Below are positions 59,601-64,000 of a stretch of DNA of 64,000 nucleotides, one piece after another. Under the pieces are notes generated by a model, which was not told where the DNA came from, made no database searches, and saw nothing but the letters and a program-made list of their open reading frames with translations. The DNA comes from Armigeres subalbatus (lineage: Eukaryota > Arthropoda > Insecta > Diptera > Culicidae). The stretch's first letter is position 1. Each line of letters begins with the position of its first letter. A program made the translations under genes and the position numbers. The stretch is from assembly GCF_024139115.2 (NCBI RefSeq), contig NW_026942982.1:372001-436000 (forward strand), read 5' to 3'.

Positions 59601-61252
59601 GAAGAGGGAAAAACCCCTTTGAGCGAATTCTTTAAGAATTACTTCTCAAAAAGGCACAAAACCTCTTCATCTTTTAAAATAACGTTACAAAATAAAATTT
59701 AAAATTAAAGGCTAATGCGGCGTAAATCCATTGAGGAGCCAGGTACCAAGCGAAAATATCACGATGATGCTTCTTCCTTATCAAAACGAAAGGAAAGAAA
59801 ACAAAAAGAGCAGAATCAAACGAAATAAGAAATATCATTTAGAAAACGAAACAGTAATTTCAACATAGGAAGATATTTTCTTCCAAAAATATCACGAACG
59901 ATGATGGTAACTGGTTATCTAAATTTAAAATATCTACAAAAATTATTTCTAGGAGAAACGTAATTAGAACAATGGAAAACTATAGATCGATATCCTCATA
60001 ATTGACCACTCCACATAAATTAGAGTGTTTGATATTTAATCTATATAAATGGCTATTACAAATATAATGATTCGGTATTAACCTAGAAAAAGTCAAATAA
60101 ATTTCTACTAATTAGATAATTTAGAAAACCATGGATTTTTATCAACTATTGGTAAAATAGAATGACACAACGACCTTTATCACCAAAGTCCCAAGACAAT
60201 TGCCAAGTATTTTTAGAATATTATTTTAGTTTAACAAAATATTCAGAGGATGATATATTGCGATTAAAAACAACACCACAACGCACACCCAATTTAGCTA
60301 AACTATCTGCCTGCTCATTTACAATGGGTAAATTTTACAATGAGCAGGAACCCAAACCAGTTTAATAATGAATCCTTGTAAATGTAATTTAAACAACAAT
60401 TCTTTTATCATTAAAACTATATGGTGAGTTTTAAATTTAAAACTATTAAACTTAATTTCTTTAAGATAACTTAAACTATCAGAACAAATCTGGAGAACAT
60501 TTCTGAATTAAACTACATGTAAAAAATATAGCAGTTAATTCCGCAATAAATAGAGAACAAGGAGCTTGAAGTTTGTAATAATGAGCTTATAAACACCAAA
60601 ACCTGCAACATCTTGAGTTAAAGACCCATCCGAAAAGTAAAATTTATGAAATCTAGTCCAATAAATTTACGCTGAAAAGAAAATATTTGCAAAGCGTGAA
60701 TACTCTTGATAAGTTAATTGCTTCATCTCTTCATTATCGTCAAATCAATCAAAGGATGAAATGAATGTACTTCCATGCTATAATTATACAATCCAAGTGA
60801 GAGTTTGAGCTTAAATTTGAGAGAAATACTGTAATGAAATGAACCAATATTCTACAAGTTGGGTTTATTTCAGATGAATACAAAATATTTATTATAGTAT
60901 GATTTTTGGAAACACAATTTAATAAATATTTACAATTTAGTTCGAAATCGAATATTAAAGAGGTTCAATCCCAGCCAATATCTTAATAGATTTGTATGAG
61001 TAGAATTCATCAATTTCAAACAAATACGTAAGCACCGAAATTGAATTTTTTCAAGCAACAAAATATATTGGAAAAGCACTTCCAAAAGTAAAACATCCAT
61101 ATTCAGGACTCAGCAGATGTGTTGTTTTATAAGCGTAATTAAATCAAATGGATGAGCACCCCATCATGTTCCTGTTATAGATTTAAGAAAATTAATACCT
61201 TGGAACAGGTTTTATGAATATATGAAATATGTGTTTTCCATTGCAATTTCGA
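59601..61252 (-). pseudogene. I-type LINE pol, C-terminal part with RNase H
   Basis: Continuation of the minus-strand LINE from 63369-64000. RNase H marks are FSDGSLTQDVAGFGVYK at 60590-60650, LFIAELTA at 60530-60560, and NEQADSLAKLG at 60290-60320. The domain after the RT places the element in the I/LOA group. Stops and frameshifts are frequent. The 87-codon plus-strand frame at 60162 is a shadow. Confidence 0.75.
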
Positions 61253-63368
61253 CCACATCTGCATCAGCCGAAAATGGAAACGGAGCCTTCTTGATGTACG
61301 GAATAAACGTAGTGCCGATATCGCGTCTGATCATCACCTCCTAATCGGCGAAATACGCCTGCGCATTGCGCGGATTCGTCGGCAGGAGGAAGAGTTGGAC
61401 GACGATTCAACACACGCCGACTGGAAGATGCCACGGTGAAACGGTCCTTCGTTGAAGAACTGGAGACGCGTCTGCAGATATTCCGGAAGGTGCGCGTGGA
61501 AGACCATACCCATCAAGCGCTTTCGCCACCAGCGAGAACAATCTGGGCGAACTGCGCCAGAGAAAAATGAATCACCGATGAGACCTGGAAGAAGATAGAG
61601 GAGCAAGAAGCCAAATCCGCGATAGAGCGATCAAAACCAGAGGAGCCAAAGTCTTAACCGTCAACGATACGTGGCTGCTAGAAGGAAGTAAAACGCTCAT
61701 GTCGACGGACAAACGAGCGTGGGCAGACTCTCTGGCCGACGAAGAGGAGAGAGCCGCCGCAACCAGGGCATTCACCTCCTCTACGATATCTCACGACGCA
61801 AGCGGGCGAAGATGAATGCAACGATGCCTGTGAAAGACGCGAATGATCAGTTATTGACCGACCCAACTGACCAGCTGAAACGCTGGTTCGAGCACTTCGA
61901 ACACTTTTCAAGTGCCAACCAGTCCATCACCACCTCGGCATGATCTGCCTAGGATCCGACGTATAACACGTGTCAATGCAAAGCTCCATCACTGCTAAGA
62001 TTCAAACAGCCATCCAAAGCATGAAATCGAATAAAGCCCCAGGGGTCGACCGCATATCAGCCGAGATGCTCAAAGCTGACCCATGACATCCGCTCAACTA
62101 CTGCATCGTTTTCATGTTTACATGGGACACCACCTTTCCGTCGACTGGATGCAAGGTATCTTAGTGAAGGTGCCCAAAAGGGTGACCTGACTGTATGCGA
62201 TAACTGGCGAGGCATTATGTTGCTGTGTACCGTTCTCAAAGTTCTGTGCAAAATTATCCTAGTCCAGGTTCAGGAGAAGATCGATGCGACTCTCCGGCGA
62301 CAGCAAGAGGTTCCGTGCCGGAAGATCTGTGGACCATATTGTCACGCTCCGCATCATTTTGGAGCAGATCAACGAATTCAAGAGTCCCTTTACTTGGTAT
62401 TCATTGACTACGAAAAAGCTTTCGAGAATATGTGGGGGCGCCCTGAGACGCAAGGGGTTCCAGAGAAATCATCAGCTCATCGAAGCACAGTACGAGGCCT
62501 TTTCGTGTGAATGCTGCACAATGGGGTCCTGTCCCCTATCCGGGTCGTAGCTGGTGTGAGCAAGGATGTATTCTATCACGTTACTGTTCCTCATCGTAAT
62601 CGATGAGATTCTGGTAGATACAATTGACCGTGAACCAAACCGCGGGCTGTTATGGCAGCCTATAACCATGGAGCACCATGGAGCATCATCAACGTCAACA
62701 AAACCAAATCGTTGGATGTAAACACGGTGACTCCTTCCAGTTTCGAGTACCCGGGCAACCAGTGGAAATGTTAAACTTCCAATATCTTGGTAGCCAAATG
62801 GCGTCGAGACGGCGGTATCAAGATCGACATAGGCCAAGATCGGATAAAAGCAAGGGCCTTTGCGAGTTTAAGAAATATCTGGAAAACAGGCAGATAAGTG
62901 AACGCACCAAAATACGAATTTTCAACTCTAGGCAAGTCTGTGCTGTTATACGCTGGCAGAAACATGGTGTGTATCACTGGAGAAAACTCAACGGCTGCAG
63001 TGTTCATCAACAGATGCCTGCGGTATATAATTCGGGCCTGGTGGCCTCCACTGGATCTCAAACAACAGGTTCCATCTGTTGTCACCAGAGGCCGATAAGC
63101 AACAGAAATTCAGGATCAGAGTGGGGCTGGGTCGCACACTCTACGTGGCGAAACGAAATCTGTAAGCAAGCATTAGACTGGAACCCAGCGGGACATCGCA
63201 GCAGAGGCAGACCCAGAGGCTCATGGCGGAAGCCTCAATAAAAAAATAAAGTCGGGAATCTAACCTGGCAACAGGTTAAAGCGATAACCGGCATCGCTCA
63301 GGATGGAGATCTTTCAAGTCGGCCCTTTGCACCACCGGAGGTGTACAGGATCCATAAGTAAGTAAGTA
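61253..63368 (+). mobile_element. RTE-like LINE inserted in the I-type LINE
   Basis: ATTGCAATT.CGA occurs at 61240-61252 and 63369-63381 (one mismatch), as expected of a target duplication. Plus-strand frames show SDHHLLIGEIRLRIARIRR (end of endonuclease), KSNKAPGVDRISAEMLKAD (62020-62075), FRAGRSVDHIVTLRIILEQI (62310-62370), FIDYEKAFENMWG (62400) and FQYLGSQMASRR (62780). The C-terminal WNPAGHRSRGRPRGSWR lies at 63180-63230. The 3' tail is ATAAGTAAGTAAGTAA at 63353-63368. Many frame breaks. The clade is uncertain: the tandem tail fits RTE or L2. Confidence 0.82.
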
Positions 63369-64000
63369 ATTGCAATTACGAATCGAACCATATCCCTAGA
63401 TATTTATAATCTGAAACTTGTTCAATTTTCAAACCATTAAGAAATAAATCAATTTTGTTGGAAGAATGTTTACGTGAAAATGTAATAAATTTAGTTTTTG
63501 AAGATGAAAAATTAAATAAAAAATTAAATGAAAAATTAAAACCATTCTCATGCGCCCAAAGATCAATATTATTTAGAGCAGATTGCATAAAATGACGAAT
63601 TATTTTCCTATTTTTGCCACTGATAGCAATAACATTATCATCAGCAAATTGGTAAAATATACAACCATTAGGAATGATAGACATCATATCGCTTGTAAAT
63701 AAGTTATATAAAAATGGACTCAAGCGAACACAAGGTAGTCCAAATAACTATAACGAATTAATTTAGAAGATCCATATGAAAAAGTTCATAATTTTGAATG
63801 AAAATAGATTGCATAAAAAAATTAGATATTAAATTTGGAATTTTATAGCTATTCATTTTGAGAATAACAAATCAGGAAGAACAGAATCATAGGCACTGGA
63901 AACATCGAGGAAAGCAAAACAACATCTTGCTTCATATTGAAAGAAAGCTGAATTTGTGAGAACAAAGCAGTACAATCACAGTACTACAGCCTTTTCTAAC
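63369..64000 (-). pseudogene. I-type LINE reverse transcriptase, runs off the window
   Basis: The frame at 63376-63723 reads MSPFLYNLFTSDM, FYQFADDNVIAISGKNRK (the catalytic FADD), GFNFSSSKTKFITFSRKH-like words with a small internal duplication of FNF, and YKYLGIWFDS. The stop just after WFDS comes from one changed base in the target-duplication copy. The other copy of the duplication at 61240 keeps a sense codon there, and the frame continues in 61200-61252. This shows the insertion hit an RT frame. Confidence 0.85.

Overview
The window looks like repeat-dense intergenic or heterochromatic DNA of a culicine mosquito, most likely Aedes. The evidence is the mix of repeats: R1-, Jockey-, CR1-, RTE- and I-type LINEs, a BEL-Pao LTR element, Feilai-like tRNA SINEs, many short inverted-repeat elements, and a degenerate AATCCAA-type satellite. 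No intact single-copy host gene was recognised. Nearly every long reading frame is retrotransposon protein broken by frameshifts and stops. There is one assembly gap (23880-23935).

Layout. 1-6410: a palindromic MITE split near its right tip by a full-length R1-clade LINE (400-6390, minus strand, 12-bp target duplication). A second, 5'-truncated LINE (6433-6967) sits 18 bp past that duplication. 6985-11175: a run of TIR elements, including a Harbinger-like MITE with a TTA duplication, plus a SINE. 11440-16558: a GC-rich unassigned stretch containing a Jockey-clade LINE (12619-16544) with an exact 14-bp duplication. 16841-20370: degenerate satellite with SINE insertions. 20634-23879: foldback elements and AT-rich DNA. 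23936-27545 and 55718-59600: two copies of a rearranged duplicated block. 27546-38631: the most deeply nested part, where a TIR element holds a CR1 LINE, the CR1 holds a hAT-like element, and the hAT holds a LINE 3' end. A decayed BEL-Pao pol with its own insertions follows.

38768-42417: a second Jockey copy fused to an RTE-type LINE. 42418-43600: two unrecognised convergent reading frames whose stop codons overlap inside the loop of a hairpin. This is the best candidate for something other than an ordinary transposon. 43697-51531: a SINE, then a TIR element interrupted by a complete BEL-Pao element with 638-bp LTRs (44023-51209). 51547-53267: a 1.7-kb inverted repeat able to form a giant hairpin, next to a tRNA-like SINE head. 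53754-56670: largely unassigned, with one MITE. 57708-59241: a Jockey-type unit with gag but no pol. 59601-64000: an I-type LINE with an RNase H domain, interrupted inside its RT by an RTE-like LINE.

The target-site duplications give a relative insertion order. The genes do not form a host pathway. Each broken frame is explained by its element: gag binds RNA, endonuclease-RT does target-primed reverse transcription, and BEL pol does LTR replication and integration. The two BEL LTRs differ largely by short indels, so some frameshifts in this window may be sequence error rather than decay.
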